Assembly: GCF_000721705.1 (NCBI RefSeq)
Contig: NZ_JOJL01000010.1
Location: forward strand, 124,001 to 188,000
DNA from: Actinoplanes subtropicus
GTDB lineage: Bacteria > Actinomycetota > Actinomycetes > Mycobacteriales > Micromonosporaceae
Direction: 5' to 3'
DNA length: 64,000 nucleotides
Both the position numbers and the translations under genes were made by a program. Below, piece by piece: positions 9,262-17,965 of the stretch. The notes below the pieces were generated by a model, which did not search any database, was not told the origin of the DNA, and saw only the letters and a list, made by a program, of their open reading frames with translations. Each line of letters opens with the position of its first letter. The first letter of the stretch is position 1.

Positions 9262-10920
9262 CTACTCCCCCAGCACCGCACCCAGGCCGTCGGCGCGGGG
9301 GTCGCTCGCGGCGGCGAGTTGTCCGTGGCGGAGGCGGCTGACCTGAAGGTGGCCGGCGTCGTCGTCGAGCGCGTCGACGCCGGGCTCGGTGATCAGCTCG
9401 GCGCCCTCGAAGTACCAGCGCGGCCGGGTCAGCAGGCCGACCAGGTCGGCGGAGTCGAGCGCCTCGCTCGCGACCTGGGCCAGGATCCACGGCTGGTTGC
9501 GACCGCCCTGGCAGCCGAGCGCGAGCACGGCGGCGGCGGACAGCGCCATCGTCGGGCAGAGCGTGTGCGGCGGGCGGCTGCCCGGGGCGATCCGTCCCGG
9601 GTGATCCGGCTCGAGGCGGAACGACGCCCCGCGATTGTGCAGCACGAGACCGGTTCCCGGGTCGAGCAGACCCGATCCGAAACTCTCAAAAACGCTCTGG
9701 ATCAGCGTGACCGCGTTCCCGTCGTCGTCCACCGCCGTGACCGCCACGGTGTCGCCGGTCGGTTTTGGCTCTTCCGGGAGCGAATCCGATCGTTCGGGAT
9801 CGGGCGTGAGCATTGCGGCCAGCTCGATCGGGCCGGTGCGCGGGTCGCCGAGCAGCGCGTCGCGGGCCTGCCGGGCGCGCTGGGAGGCGGCCAGCAGATC
9901 GTCGGCGCCGACGACCGCCAGGAACGTCGGCCCCTGCACCGGCGGCGGCGCGGCATGCCAGGTGACGTCGCCGATCGTCCGGGTGAGCGGCGCGACCACC
10001 TCGGCCCGGTGGGCGGCCAGGTCGGCGGCCACCAGCGGGCTGCCCAGCTTGCGGAGGCCCTCGGCGAGTCGCCGGCCCAGCTCGCCCTCGTAGAAGGACC
10101 GCCAGTCGGCTCCGATCGCGGTGAGCGTTTCGGCGAGCACCGGCTGGACGAGACGGCCGTCGCCGCGCATCAGGAGAGCGGAAAGGCCCGGATCCGACCG
10201 AATCGCGCCGATCCGATAGGCGATCGCCCGCCGCAGCCCGGGGCTGAACGGAACCCCCTCGGCCGCGAGCCGGACCGCCGGCGCGAGCAGTTCGCTCAAA
10301 GTCAGTCGCGCACCGAACCCGGCGATCGCCGCCCAGCCGGCCACCACCCCGGGCACCGTGATCGTTTGCGGCCCGTCGAACGGCATCCGATCGCCGGCCG
10401 CCCGCAGCCCCGCGCCATCCACCGCCGCCGCGGCGGCCCCGATCGACAGCACCGCCCGCGGCATCCCGGCCACCTCCGGAGGCCAACCTCGCGCGCCCCA
10501 ATCCGCCTCCGGGGCGCCCGGCACCCCGCCCGCCTTCGGTGCTCCCGCCGCCCCGCCCGCCTCCGAGCCTCGCGACACCCTGCCCGCCGCGCCTCGCGGT
10601 ACCCCGCCCGCCGCGCCTCGCCATACCCCGCGCGCCGCGCCTCGTGGTGCCCCGCCCGCCTCCGGGGCTGGCGACGCCTCGGCCGCCCCCGAGGCCCAAG
10701 CTGGCGGCATCCCGGCCGCCGGGGGCGAAAGCGGCCCGCCGGCGCTGCCCACGCGGACGATCGCGACCAGATCACCCCCGGCCGAGCACTGATGCGGGTA
10801 GGCGACGGCGAGCGCCCCGGCCGCGGCAAGCGCCGCGTCGAAGGCGTTGCCGCCGCGGGCGACCACCTCCCGCGCGGCCTCGACCGCGGCCGGATGGGGT
10901 GCGGCAACCGCGACAGCCAT
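9262..10920 (-). CDS. Gamma-glutamyltransferase-like Ntn hydrolase with low-complexity insert
   Basis: 552 residues. The N-terminus (AAPHPAAVEAAREVVARGGNAFDAALA) is the family signature, and Thr391 in PTGDTVAVTAVDDDGNAV is the expected autoprocessing and catalytic nucleophile at the start of the small subunit. The later SFGSG and CPTMAL stretches fit the substrate pocket. No signal peptide is visible, so it is probably cytosolic like the YwrD-type members, whose physiological substrate differs from glutathione. Residues about 60-150 are an Ala/Gly/Pro/Arg-rich insertion absent from normal family members, built partly of 8-residue repeats. It is a single gene, divergent from the AhpD-like gene across 109 bp. 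Confidence 0.85.
   Translation of the reverse strand: MAVAVAAPHPAAVEAAREVVARGGNAFDAALAAAGALAVAYPHQCSAGGDLVAIVRVGSAGGPLSPPAAGMPPAWASGAAEASPAPEAGGAPRGAARGVWRGAAGGVPRGAAGRVSRGSEAGGAAGAPKAGGVPGAPEADWGARGWPPEVAGMPRAVLSIGAAAAAVDGAGLRAAGDRMPFDGPQTITVPGVVAGWAAIAGFGARLTLSELLAPAVRLAAEGVPFSPGLRRAIAYRIGAIRSDPGLSALLMRGDGRLVQPVLAETLTAIGADWRSFYEGELGRRLAEGLRKLGSPLVAADLAAHRAEVVAPLTRTIGDVTWHAAPPPVQGPTFLAVVGADDLLAASQRARQARDALLGDPRTGPIELAAMLTPDPERSDSLPEEPKPTGDTVAVTAVDDDGNAVTLIQSVFESFGSGLLDPGTGLVLHNRGASFRLEPDHPGRIAPGSRPPHTLCPTMALSAAAVLALGCQGGRNQPWILAQVASEALDSADLVGLLTRPRWYFEGAELITEPGVDALDDDAGHLQVSRLRHGQLAAASDPRADGLGAVLGE
10587..10658. repeat. 24-bp in-frame tandem repeat, three copies
   Basis: Three adjacent 24-bp units (10587-10610, 10611-10634, 10635-10658) each begin ccgcgcctcg and end in a c/g-rich tail. 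They are flanked by more divergent relatives from about 10540 to 10680. They encode octapeptides such as ARGVWRGA, AGGVPRGA and AGRVSRGS in the GGT-like protein. The unit is a multiple of three, so copy-number change keeps the frame. Confidence 0.85.
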
Positions 10921-11029
10921 CGTTCCTCCCGGGTGATCGGCGACTGAGTCGATCCTAGGGACGCCGTCCCGTTCCGGTCAGCGCGACGATGGGGTTTTCG
11001 AGTGCTCGCCGGACACCTATCCTGCTGCG

Positions 11030-11590
11030 ATGGCGCACATCGACCTCGGCGTTGACGAGCAGGCGTTCCCGGGGATCCAGGGGCTGCTGCAATACCGGCC
11101 GGAGACGGGGCGGCCGCTGATGATGCTGGCCGAGGTGCTGCTGCGGGGGCCGAGCACGCTGTCGCCCGGGGAGCGGGAACTGATCGCCGCCTATGTTTCC
11201 GAGCTGAACGAATGTGCGTACTGCGCGGCATCACACGCGGCGTTCGCGGCGGCTCAGCTCCCGCAGGGCGTGCGGCTCGTGGACGAGGTACGGGCCGATC
11301 TGGAGACCGCGCCGATCACTTCCAAACTTCGGTCGCTGCTGCGGATCGCGGCCGCCGTGCGCGAGGACGGCCGCAGCGTGACCGCCTGGCTGGTGGCCGA
11401 CGCGCACGCCGAGGGGGCCACCGACCGGGAGATTCATGACACGGTGCTGATCGCGGCGGCGTTCAGCATGTTCAACCGGTACGTGGACGGGCTGGCCACG
11501 CTCACCCCGGATGCGCCGGAGGCCTATCTGCACGGCGTGCATCGGATCGTGCGCGACGGCTACCTGGCGCCCCGGAACCCGCCGCCGTAG
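11030..11590 (+). CDS. AhpD-like carboxymuconolactone decarboxylase family protein
   Basis: 186 residues. The active-site motif is E-Cys62-A-Y-Cys65-A-A-S-His69, the CxxCxxxH arrangement of alkylhydroperoxidase D-like proteins, within an all-helical fold. This family uses the cysteine pair to reduce peroxides or other substrates, often coupled to lipoyl proteins. The length fits the peroxidase-related subgroup. It stands alone, with its own promoter in the 109-bp region shared with the GGT-like gene. The last codons lie in a 45-bp sequence duplicated just downstream. Confidence 0.88.
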   Translation: MAHIDLGVDEQAFPGIQGLLQYRPETGRPLMMLAEVLLRGPSTLSPGERELIAAYVSELNECAYCAASHAAFAAAQLPQGVRLVDEVRADLETAPITSKLRSLLRIAAAVREDGRSVTAWLVADAHAEGATDREIHDTVLIAAAFSMFNRYVDGLATLTPDAPEAYLHGVHRIVRDGYLAPRNPPP

Positions 11591-11673
11591 TCGGCCGGCG
11601 CCCCGCACCCGGCAGACCACGATCACGGCCGCCGTAGTCAGTCGGCGCCGCGCACCCGGCGGACCACGATCAC
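11582..11673. repeat. 45-bp direct repeat spanning two convergent gene ends
   Basis: Copies at 11582-11626 and 11629-11673 agree at 41 of 45 positions (both start ccgccgtagtc and end ggaccacgatcac or agaccacgatcac). Copy 1 covers the last codons and stop of the AhpD-like gene. Copy 2 covers the end of the minus-strand membrane-protein gene. The second copy is the coding one for that protein's C-terminus (VIVVRRVRGAD); the first would encode the similar VIVVCRVRGAG. This looks like a tandem duplication. Confidence 0.85.
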
Positions 11674-12306
11674 CGCGGCCGCGAGCAGGGCGACCGGCAC
11701 GGCGGCCAGGACCCCGATCAGGCCCGCTCCGGTCGGTGTCGTGCCGGCGTCGGAGGCCAGCAGGGCGGCGAAGGCGAGACCGCAAACGATCGCCGCACCG
11801 ATCGCGGTCACGGCCCGGCGCGGCCGGTGCGGAGCGAGGATGACCCGGTTCAGCGCGAGCGCGAGCAGCGCGGCCAGGCCGGCGCAGAACGCGGTGACGA
11901 ACGCCGCGTGATACCAACCGGCCGCGGTGAACCGGTGCGCGCGGGGCAGCGTCCAGTTGGTGCGCGGATGGTCGGCGGTCAGCCACAGGGCCTGCGAGGT
12001 CGCGCCGGCCGCCCCGGCGAGCACGGCCGAGGTGACCGCGAAGGCGCGATCGGCGCGGGCCGGCGGCAGGGCGCGGACCGCGTACGTCAGCAGGCCGGTC
12101 ATCGCCGGAAGCGCGAGCGAATCGCCCCAGGTGACGCTGGCGAAGGCGAACGGCCCGGGCAGGCCGGGCACGCGGCGGCCGAACGTCCAGAAGAGACAGA
12201 GCGCGAGGAAATTCGCCGCGAGCACCAGCAGAGCGGCCGCGACCGGTACCGTCGAGGCACCAGGTCGAGGTGCGGGGGACGCGGCCACGTGGTCAGGATC
12301 GCACAT
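11638..12306 (-). CDS. Polytopic membrane protein of unknown function
   Basis: 222 residues from the ATG at 12306, or 216 from a GTG at 12288. About six hydrophobic helices are visible: VAAALLVLAANFLALCLFWTF, LALPAMTGLLTYAVRAL, the AVTSAVLAGAAGATSQAL region, AAFVTAFCAGLAALLALAL, AIGAAIVCGLAFAALLAS and LIGVLAAVPVALLAAAVIV. No family-specific motif was recognised. It is divergent from the glycosyltransferase gene, and the two coding regions overlap or abut at their starts. The C-terminus sits in a duplicated 45-bp sequence. Confidence 0.7.
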   Translation of the reverse strand: MCDPDHVAASPAPRPGASTVPVAAALLVLAANFLALCLFWTFGRRVPGLPGPFAFASVTWGDSLALPAMTGLLTYAVRALPPARADRAFAVTSAVLAGAAGATSQALWLTADHPRTNWTLPRAHRFTAAGWYHAAFVTAFCAGLAALLALALNRVILAPHRPRRAVTAIGAAIVCGLAFAALLASDAGTTPTGAGLIGVLAAVPVALLAAAVIVVRRVRGAD

Positions 12307-13434
12307 TTCTCGGACGCCGCCGCGGACGGCGTGAACGGCATCGCCGCGTCGATCCGGCTGCTCACGTCGGAGATGGCGGCTCGCGGTCACTCGAGTCTGG
12401 TGGTGAGCACCGGGCGCGGCGACATCCGGGTGCCGGCGCTGCCGACCGGGATGGGTGACTTCCGGTTCTCGCTCTTCCCGCTGGTGATGCGCCGGAAGGT
12501 GCGCGACTGGCGGCCCGATGTGGCACACGTGCACACGCCGGGACCGCTCGGCGCGGCCGGGCTGACGGTCGCCCGCGAGCTGGGCATCCCGGCGGTCTAC
12601 ACGTACCACACCGACGTGCACGGCTATTCGGCGTTCTACTACTACCCCACGCTGGTCATCCGGGCCGGCACCGCGATCTACGCCCGCTCCCTGCCGCGCG
12701 GCCCCAAGGTCAAGGGCCTCGGCAGGTACGCGGCGGTGGCGGCCGCCAATGTGCGCGTCTTCGAGGCCGCCCGGGTCATCATCCTGCCCACCGCGACGGC
12801 CATGCGGCACTGCCGGACGGCGGCGCACTACGCGCACAAGACGCGGGTCATCGCCACGCCGCCGCCGCATCGGACGACCGTTTCCGATCGGCGGGACCCC
12901 ACCGTTCTCTTTGTCGGCCGGGTCTCCGCGGAGAAGGGCATCCCGCTGCTGCTGGACGCGTTCGCCCGGCTCCGGCGGGAGCGGCCGGACGCTCGGCTGG
13001 TGCTGGCCGGGCCGGTCTCCCGGCGGCTCGGCCTGCCTCGGCGGCTCGCCCGCGCGGGCCTGACCGAAGACACGGCGGTGACCGGCGCGCTGCACGGCGA
13101 CGAGGTGCTCGCGGTCTATCGCCACGCCGGCGTGTTCGCCTTTCCGTCCACCACCGACACCCAGGGCATCGTGCTGCACGAGGCGGCCCTGGCCGGGCTC
13201 CCGATCGTGCTGGTCGACCGGGAACTGGCGGCCGCGCACCCGCTCGGCGGGGCCGCCCGGCTGGCCGAGCCCACCCCGGAGTCGCTCGCCGCCGCCTTGC
13301 GGGCCGCGCTCGAGAACGATCCGGGCGACGCCGTCGAGCGGGCGCGGCGGATCGCGTACGCGGAAACGCCCTCGCTCTTCGCGGATCGGACGATGGACGC
13401 CTACCGCGACGCGCTCACGACCGATCGAGAATGA
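12289..13434 (+). CDS. GT4-family glycosyltransferase
   Basis: 381 residues from a GTG at 12289 preceded by GGGGGA. The N-terminal Rossmann lobe has MVRIAHFSDAAADGVNGIAAS and the HVHTPGPLG and TYHTDVHGYS motifs of mannosyltransferase-like GT4 enzymes. The C-terminal lobe has FVGRVSAEKGIPLLLDAFARL and FPSTTDTQGIVLHEAALAGLP, containing the donor-binding E-x7-E (here with HEAALAGLP). It probably transfers a hexose to a lipid or glycan acceptor, as PimB/MgtA-like enzymes do. It converges on a cyclopropane-synthase-like gene, overlapping it by 20 bp. Confidence 0.87.
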   Translation: MVRIAHFSDAAADGVNGIAASIRLLTSEMAARGHSSLVVSTGRGDIRVPALPTGMGDFRFSLFPLVMRRKVRDWRPDVAHVHTPGPLGAAGLTVARELGIPAVYTYHTDVHGYSAFYYYPTLVIRAGTAIYARSLPRGPKVKGLGRYAAVAAANVRVFEAARVIILPTATAMRHCRTAAHYAHKTRVIATPPPHRTTVSDRRDPTVLFVGRVSAEKGIPLLLDAFARLRRERPDARLVLAGPVSRRLGLPRRLARAGLTEDTAVTGALHGDEVLAVYRHAGVFAFPSTTDTQGIVLHEAALAGLPIVLVDRELAAAHPLGGAARLAEPTPESLAAALRAALENDPGDAVERARRIAYAETPSLFADRTMDAYRDALTTDRE

Positions 13435-14665
13435 GCTGATGGACGTCGATCTCGCCGGAGACGAACCCCGCCTCGCAGTACGCCAGGTAGTACTCCCAGG
13501 TGCGCACGAAGATGTCGTCGAAGCCGAGCGATCGAACCCGATCGGCATTGGCCAGGAAGTTCCCCCGCCACGCCCGTAGCGTCTTCGCATAGCTCCAGCC
13601 GAACGCGCGCTTCTCGGCCAGCCGCAGCGAGGTGCCCGCGGCCAGCTGCCGCTCCACCTCCTCGGTCGACAGCAGCACGCCGCCGGGGAAGATGTATTTC
13701 TGCACCCACGTGTACGTGTCGGCGAACTCCAGCCGGTCGTCGGGCAGCGTGATCGCCTGGATGCCGGCCCGGCCGCCCGGCGCGAGCAGCCGATCGATCG
13801 CGCCGAAGTAGTCGGGCCAGTACTTGCGACCGACCGCCTCGATCATCTCGACGCTGACCACCACGTCGTAGCCCCGCTCGTCGGCGAGGTGCCGGTAGTC
13901 CCGCAGCTCGATGGTCACCCGGTCGGCGACACCCGCCTCGGCCACCCGCCGCTGGGCCAGCTGCTGCTGCTCGGTCGAGATGGTGATGGTGTGCACCTGG
14001 GCGCCGCGCCGGGCGGCCCGGATGGAGAGCTCGCCCCAGCCGGTGCCGATCTCCAGGACCCGGGTGCCGTCGCCGACGCCGGTCAGGTCGAGCAGCCGAT
14101 CGATCTTCCGGCGCTGGGCGGCGGCGAGGTCCTCGTCCTCCGGCCCGGCGAACAGGCCCGACGAGTACGTCATCGTCTCGTCCAGGAAGAGCGCGAACAT
14201 CTCGTTCGACAGGTCGTAGTGGCGCTGGATGTTGCGGCGGGCGCCGTCGACCGTGTTCTCCTCCTCGGCCGGCGATCGCGCGCCGTGCAGCGGCTGCAGC
14301 CAGGGCACGTGGCGCAGCTTGGCCAGCTTGCGGTAGCCGCCGAGCGAGCCGCTCATCGCCGCCGCGGCCGCGGTGAGCAGGCCGGTCAGGTCGTCGGCGT
14401 ACCAGTCGCCGGCCTGGTAGGCCTCGCCGAGCCCGATCAGCCCGGTGGTGCCGATCCGGCGGTAGAACGCTTCGGGCCGGCGCAGCCGCAGCACCGGCGG
14501 GCCGGGGGGTTGCGGCGCGTCGCCGGTGACGACCCGGACCGGGATCCGGCCGGCGACGAACTTCAGCAGCGCCCTGGCGGCGGTCGCGCGCAGCGGGGCG
14601 CGGGGTACGCGCTCCACATCGGGCCAGCTGGTCGCGGGAGTGGTGGGGACGCCGGTCTCCGTCAT
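13415..14665 (-). CDS. Cyclopropane-fatty-acyl-phospholipid synthase family methyltransferase
   Basis: 416 residues from the ATG at 14665 (an in-frame start at 14701 gives an unlikely extension). It has the SAM motif VLEIGTGWGELSIRAA (about residue 189) and the family stretches NIQRHYDLSNEMFALFLD, MTYSSGLF and YIFPGGVLLS. The N-terminal 110 residues form the helical lipid-recognition part. CFA synthases methylenate unsaturated phospholipid chains; actinobacterial relatives also methylate fatty acids. Its 3' end overlaps the convergent glycosyltransferase gene by 20 bp. Confidence 0.9.
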   Translation of the reverse strand: MTETGVPTTPATSWPDVERVPRAPLRATAARALLKFVAGRIPVRVVTGDAPQPPGPPVLRLRRPEAFYRRIGTTGLIGLGEAYQAGDWYADDLTGLLTAAAAAMSGSLGGYRKLAKLRHVPWLQPLHGARSPAEEENTVDGARRNIQRHYDLSNEMFALFLDETMTYSSGLFAGPEDEDLAAAQRRKIDRLLDLTGVGDGTRVLEIGTGWGELSIRAARRGAQVHTITISTEQQQLAQRRVAEAGVADRVTIELRDYRHLADERGYDVVVSVEMIEAVGRKYWPDYFGAIDRLLAPGGRAGIQAITLPDDRLEFADTYTWVQKYIFPGGVLLSTEEVERQLAAGTSLRLAEKRAFGWSYAKTLRAWRGNFLANADRVRSLGFDDIFVRTWEYYLAYCEAGFVSGEIDVHQLILDRS

Positions 14666-14723
14666 AAGCAGCAGCCTCGGCGATCCACACCGCCCCCGCA
14701 AGAGCTCATCAGATAGTGATCAT

Positions 14724-16355
14724 CTAACCGCAACCAGTACGGGCCGGCGTCCCGGCCAGGCGGTCCCGGCTCCACCGCATCAGGTCGGGCAGCAGCGGCG
14801 AGTCGCCGGCGAAGATGCCGACGTGGTCGCGGCCCGGATAGGTGCGGTAGTCGACCCGGGTGCCGGTCGCGCACAACTGCCGGACGTACGCGTCCTGCAC
14901 GGTCGCCGGCACCGTGGTGTCGGCGGCGCCCTGACCGATCAGCACCGGCACGCCGATCGGGTGGGCCGGCACGTTCTGCCGCAGCCGGTCGCCGAAGGCG
15001 CCGGTGTCCGGCCCGGCCGACCAGATCGACCGGCCGCCCAGCAGCACCGACAGGCCGGAGAGGTACACCTTCGGATCGTCCAGGCAACGGCCGGCCAGCT
15101 CCCGGACCGGCGCCCGCGCGCCGGCCCGCACGTACGCGTCGAAGTGCACGTCGGGATAGATCTCGCTGTATGCCTGGATCAGGTACGCCGCGTAGATCCC
15201 GTCGCCCCACAGCCGGGCCAGCTGCGGCAGGCCGCTGCCGGGGGCGAGCGCGGCCACCCCGGCCAGCCGGGCCGCCGGTGCGTAGGACGGCGCGATGATC
15301 CCGCTCCACAGGGCCGCGTTCCCGCCCTGCGAATGCCCCCACACCAGGGCCGGGCCGCCGAGGGTGAGCCCGCCGACCCGGCCGGCCGCCGGCACCGCGT
15401 CGAGCAGCGAGCGGGCCGCGCCGATCCCGCTCAGGAACGGGTGCGGGCCGCTCGTGCCCAGCCCGGGGTAGTCGGGGGCGATCACCACCCAGCCGGCAGC
15501 GAGGACCGCCGCCACGTCCGGGATCGAGTCGACGCCGACCGGGTCGGACCCGAGCGACGGCGCGCAGCCGGGGACGATGCCGGTCGCGCCGTGCGCCCAG
15601 ACGACCACCGGGCGCGGCCCGGCCGGCGCCGCGCTCGCCGCGACGACGACCGCGCTGGCCACGGTCGCGCTGCCATTCTCCCGCGTGGTCGTGTAGAGGA
15701 TCCGCCAGGCGTGCGCGCCGGCCGGGACGTTCCGGGCCAGCGGTTCGCTGCGCAGGAGCGTGCCGTGGCCGGCCGGCGGATCCTTCGGGGCGGCGTAGAA
15801 GGCGCCCGGATGCGGGTCGATCCATTGCACGGCCAGGCCGGCGGCGAGCAGCACGGCGATGACCGCGGCGGCTCCCGCCCGCCACCAGCCCCGGGCCGCC
15901 ACGAGCAGGCCGGCCACGGTGAGGAAGGCACCCGTGGCGTACCCGGTGGTCGACGGCCGGAACACGCCGACGAGGGCGACCACGACGCCGATCGCCGTCA
16001 GCAGCCAGGCCTGCGCGGGTGCGGCGGCGCCGCGTCGCCGGCCGAGCGCGGCCGCGACGTGGGTGGCCGGCGGGCCCACGATCAGGACGCCGGCGACCAC
16101 CATGGCCACCTCGCGCATCGTCACGTCGGGCCGGGTGACCAGGACGGCGCCGGCCGCGGCGACGGCGACCGCGACCAGGCCGCCCCACGGCAGCGCGGTC
16201 AGCGCGAGCAGCGCCAGCCCGGCCGGCTGCAACACCGCCAGGGCCGCGGCCGAGGTCCAGTCGCCCAGCAGCACCACGGCCCCGGCCGCCGCGGCGAGCA
16301 GGCCGAACACGACCGCCGGCCACCGGCGCCCCCCGACCGGCGATAGCCAATTCAC
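14724..16355 (-). CDS. Lipase/esterase fused to an N-terminal multi-helix membrane domain
   Basis: 543 residues. Residues 1-180 hold about six hydrophobic helices (VVFGLLAAAAGAVVLLG; LTAIGVVVALVGVF; AAAVIAVLLAAGLAV). Residues 185-543 form an alpha/beta-hydrolase of the secretory-lipase type. Nucleophile Ser342 is in GHSQGG, acid Asp479 in GQGAADTTVP, base His511 in PGRDHVG; the WAHGATG loop supplies the oxyanion hole. The catalytic part presumably faces outward, giving a membrane-tethered lipase or esterase acting on lipids at the cell surface. It lies upstream of the cyclopropane-synthase-like gene in the same orientation, 58 bp apart. Confidence 0.85.
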   Translation of the reverse strand: MNWLSPVGGRRWPAVVFGLLAAAAGAVVLLGDWTSAAALAVLQPAGLALLALTALPWGGLVAVAVAAAGAVLVTRPDVTMREVAMVVAGVLIVGPPATHVAAALGRRRGAAAPAQAWLLTAIGVVVALVGVFRPSTTGYATGAFLTVAGLLVAARGWWRAGAAAVIAVLLAAGLAVQWIDPHPGAFYAAPKDPPAGHGTLLRSEPLARNVPAGAHAWRILYTTTRENGSATVASAVVVAASAAPAGPRPVVVWAHGATGIVPGCAPSLGSDPVGVDSIPDVAAVLAAGWVVIAPDYPGLGTSGPHPFLSGIGAARSLLDAVPAAGRVGGLTLGGPALVWGHSQGGNAALWSGIIAPSYAPAARLAGVAALAPGSGLPQLARLWGDGIYAAYLIQAYSEIYPDVHFDAYVRAGARAPVRELAGRCLDDPKVYLSGLSVLLGGRSIWSAGPDTGAFGDRLRQNVPAHPIGVPVLIGQGAADTTVPATVQDAYVRQLCATGTRVDYRTYPGRDHVGIFAGDSPLLPDLMRWSRDRLAGTPARTGCG

Positions 16356-16462
16356 GCCCGCAGTCTGTCACGGCCGGCTGACGGAGCGTGCCGCCCGTTC
16401 AGGCGGTCCCGGCTCCGTTCGAGCCGCGCGGAATGGCCGAGTTCCCGGTTCCGGCGGTCGGC

Positions 16463-17965
16463 TCAGAACACTCGGATGAACACCCGGTCGTATCGGGTCA
16501 GCGGGAAGCTGCCGTCGTCCGTGCCCTCCAGGATCGCCGAGATGGTCTGGCCCGGTCGTGCGTCGGCGGGCACCGTGACCGTGCCGTGCGGATCGATCAC
16601 CACCGCTCCCGGATAGGTGCCCTCCTCGCGGTACTGCCACCACTTGGTGGTCACCCGATCGCGATCGGGATCGGCGACCCGCGCGGAAAGGCGCACGGTC
16701 GACCCCGGTCGCGCGCGAACGACCGGACCCGACGCGATCCGGACCGAGGGCGCGTGGTTGCCCTCCGCGTAGTGCGGCGTGAGCGTCCACTGGATCCGGG
16801 CCGCGAAGTCGTTCTGCGCGGCCGCCGCCCAGCGCAGCGTCGTGTAGTTCGCGACCTCCGCGCCGGTCGGGTCCTTCTCGGTGGCGGCCGGCTTCCACAG
16901 GTTGGGCGAGGTGCTCACCTGGGTGACCCGGCCGCCCCAGCCGCCGAGCGAGAGCGACCGGATTCCGGTGTCCAGCAACGGGTTGAAGGCGACGTTGTCC
17001 CCCTCGGAGAGGAAGTCGTACGGGCCGAGCGGCGGGCACCAGCCGGTCTTCGCCGCGACCGGGTCACCGAAGATGTCCAGCGGATCCCCCGGCATCGACT
17101 GCCCGTCCAGCCACGAGCGGTACAGCGACCCGTACGGCCCGGTCTGGATGTTCCGCCTGATCCACGCGCCGCTGAAGTAGACCTGGTCGGCCGGCCGCCC
17201 GCGGATGTTGCCGGTATTGCCGAAATTGCAGTTGTAGCCCCAGGTCGCGTAGCCGGCCGACAGCTCCTCGACGCGGATCTGTGGCCAGTTCGGCGCGATG
17301 TAGTTCGCGTACGTCTCGTCCTGGAACCCGCTGGCCAGGATGACCGCCTTGGCCGAGACCGCCTGCTGGATCCGGTGCCACTGCGGCGTACCGGAATAGC
17401 GCTCTTCGATCGATTTGAACGCCCGGGCGATCGTGTTGGTCCCGCCCCACGCCTGCAAGTAGAGCGGCCGCGGGTCACGGTCGAGCAGAAGCGATCGGAT
17501 CAGATCGGATCCGGGCGTGTCCTGCGCCATCTCGCCCTCGAAGACGATGTTGCCGGTCCGCACCTTCGAGAGCAGCCGGGCCGGCGTCGGATAGTCCGCG
17601 TCGTGCCGCTTCAAGTTCGGATAGACCTTCGCGTACGCCGGGAGCACCTTGTCCTGGATCGTTCGCGTGCCGGTCCAGCGCCACGAGGTTTGCGGCGTGG
17701 TGTACTCGCGCCCGGGCAGGAAGAACTTCGTCCCCTGGCCGTCGCCGGCCCAGTGGAAGCGGCTGCTGGTGTAGACGATCCCCTGGGTGTCGACATCGTC
17801 GGTGTAGAGCAGGTACCGGATCAGCGACGCGAGGTCGTCCTGCTCCATGTCGATGGTGACGACGGTCCGCGGTTTCGCCGTGGGGTAGGAGTGCGCGGAC
17901 GCCGGCGCCGCCGAGGCCGCCAGCAAAGCGCCCGTCGCGAGCAGAGCCGTCGCGAGACGCCTCAT
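16463..17965 (-). CDS. Secreted DUF1593 protein (nucleoside-hydrolase-like fold)
   Basis: 500 residues, start overlapping the isomerase stop (ATGA). A Sec signal peptide ([19 protein letters not shown], cleavage near APASAHS) precedes a DUF1593 domain. [29 protein letters not shown] recalls the Asp cluster that binds calcium in nucleoside hydrolases, and [15 protein letters not shown] is a further family motif. The last 100 residues are a cadherin/Ig-like cap ([20 protein letters not shown]). Members have been annotated as cellulose-binding or unknown. As last gene of a sugar-uptake operon it may be an extracellular furanosidase releasing the imported sugar; this is inference. Confidence 0.85.
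   Translation of the reverse strand: MRRLATALLATGALLAASAAPASAHSYPTAKPRTVVTIDMEQDDLASLIRYLLYTDDVDTQGIVYTSSRFHWAGDGQGTKFFLPGREYTTPQTSWRWTGTRTIQDKVLPAYAKVYPNLKRHDADYPTPARLLSKVRTGNIVFEGEMAQDTPGSDLIRSLLLDRDPRPLYLQAWGGTNTIARAFKSIEERYSGTPQWHRIQQAVSAKAVILASGFQDETYANYIAPNWPQIRVEELSAGYATWGYNCNFGNTGNIRGRPADQVYFSGAWIRRNIQTGPYGSLYRSWLDGQSMPGDPLDIFGDPVAAKTGWCPPLGPYDFLSEGDNVAFNPLLDTGIRSLSLGGWGGRVTQVSTSPNLWKPAATEKDPTGAEVANYTTLRWAAAAQNDFAARIQWTLTPHYAEGNHAPSVRIASGPVVRARPGSTVRLSARVADPDRDRVTTKWWQYREEGTYPGAVVIDPHGTVTVPADARPGQTISAILEGTDDGSFPLTRYDRVFIRVF

Noticed and set aside
9319..10947. Long plus-strand open frame opposite the GGT-like gene
   Set aside because: The minus strand shows clear family motifs including the catalytic threonine; the plus translation is compositionally typical of antisense high-GC DNA.
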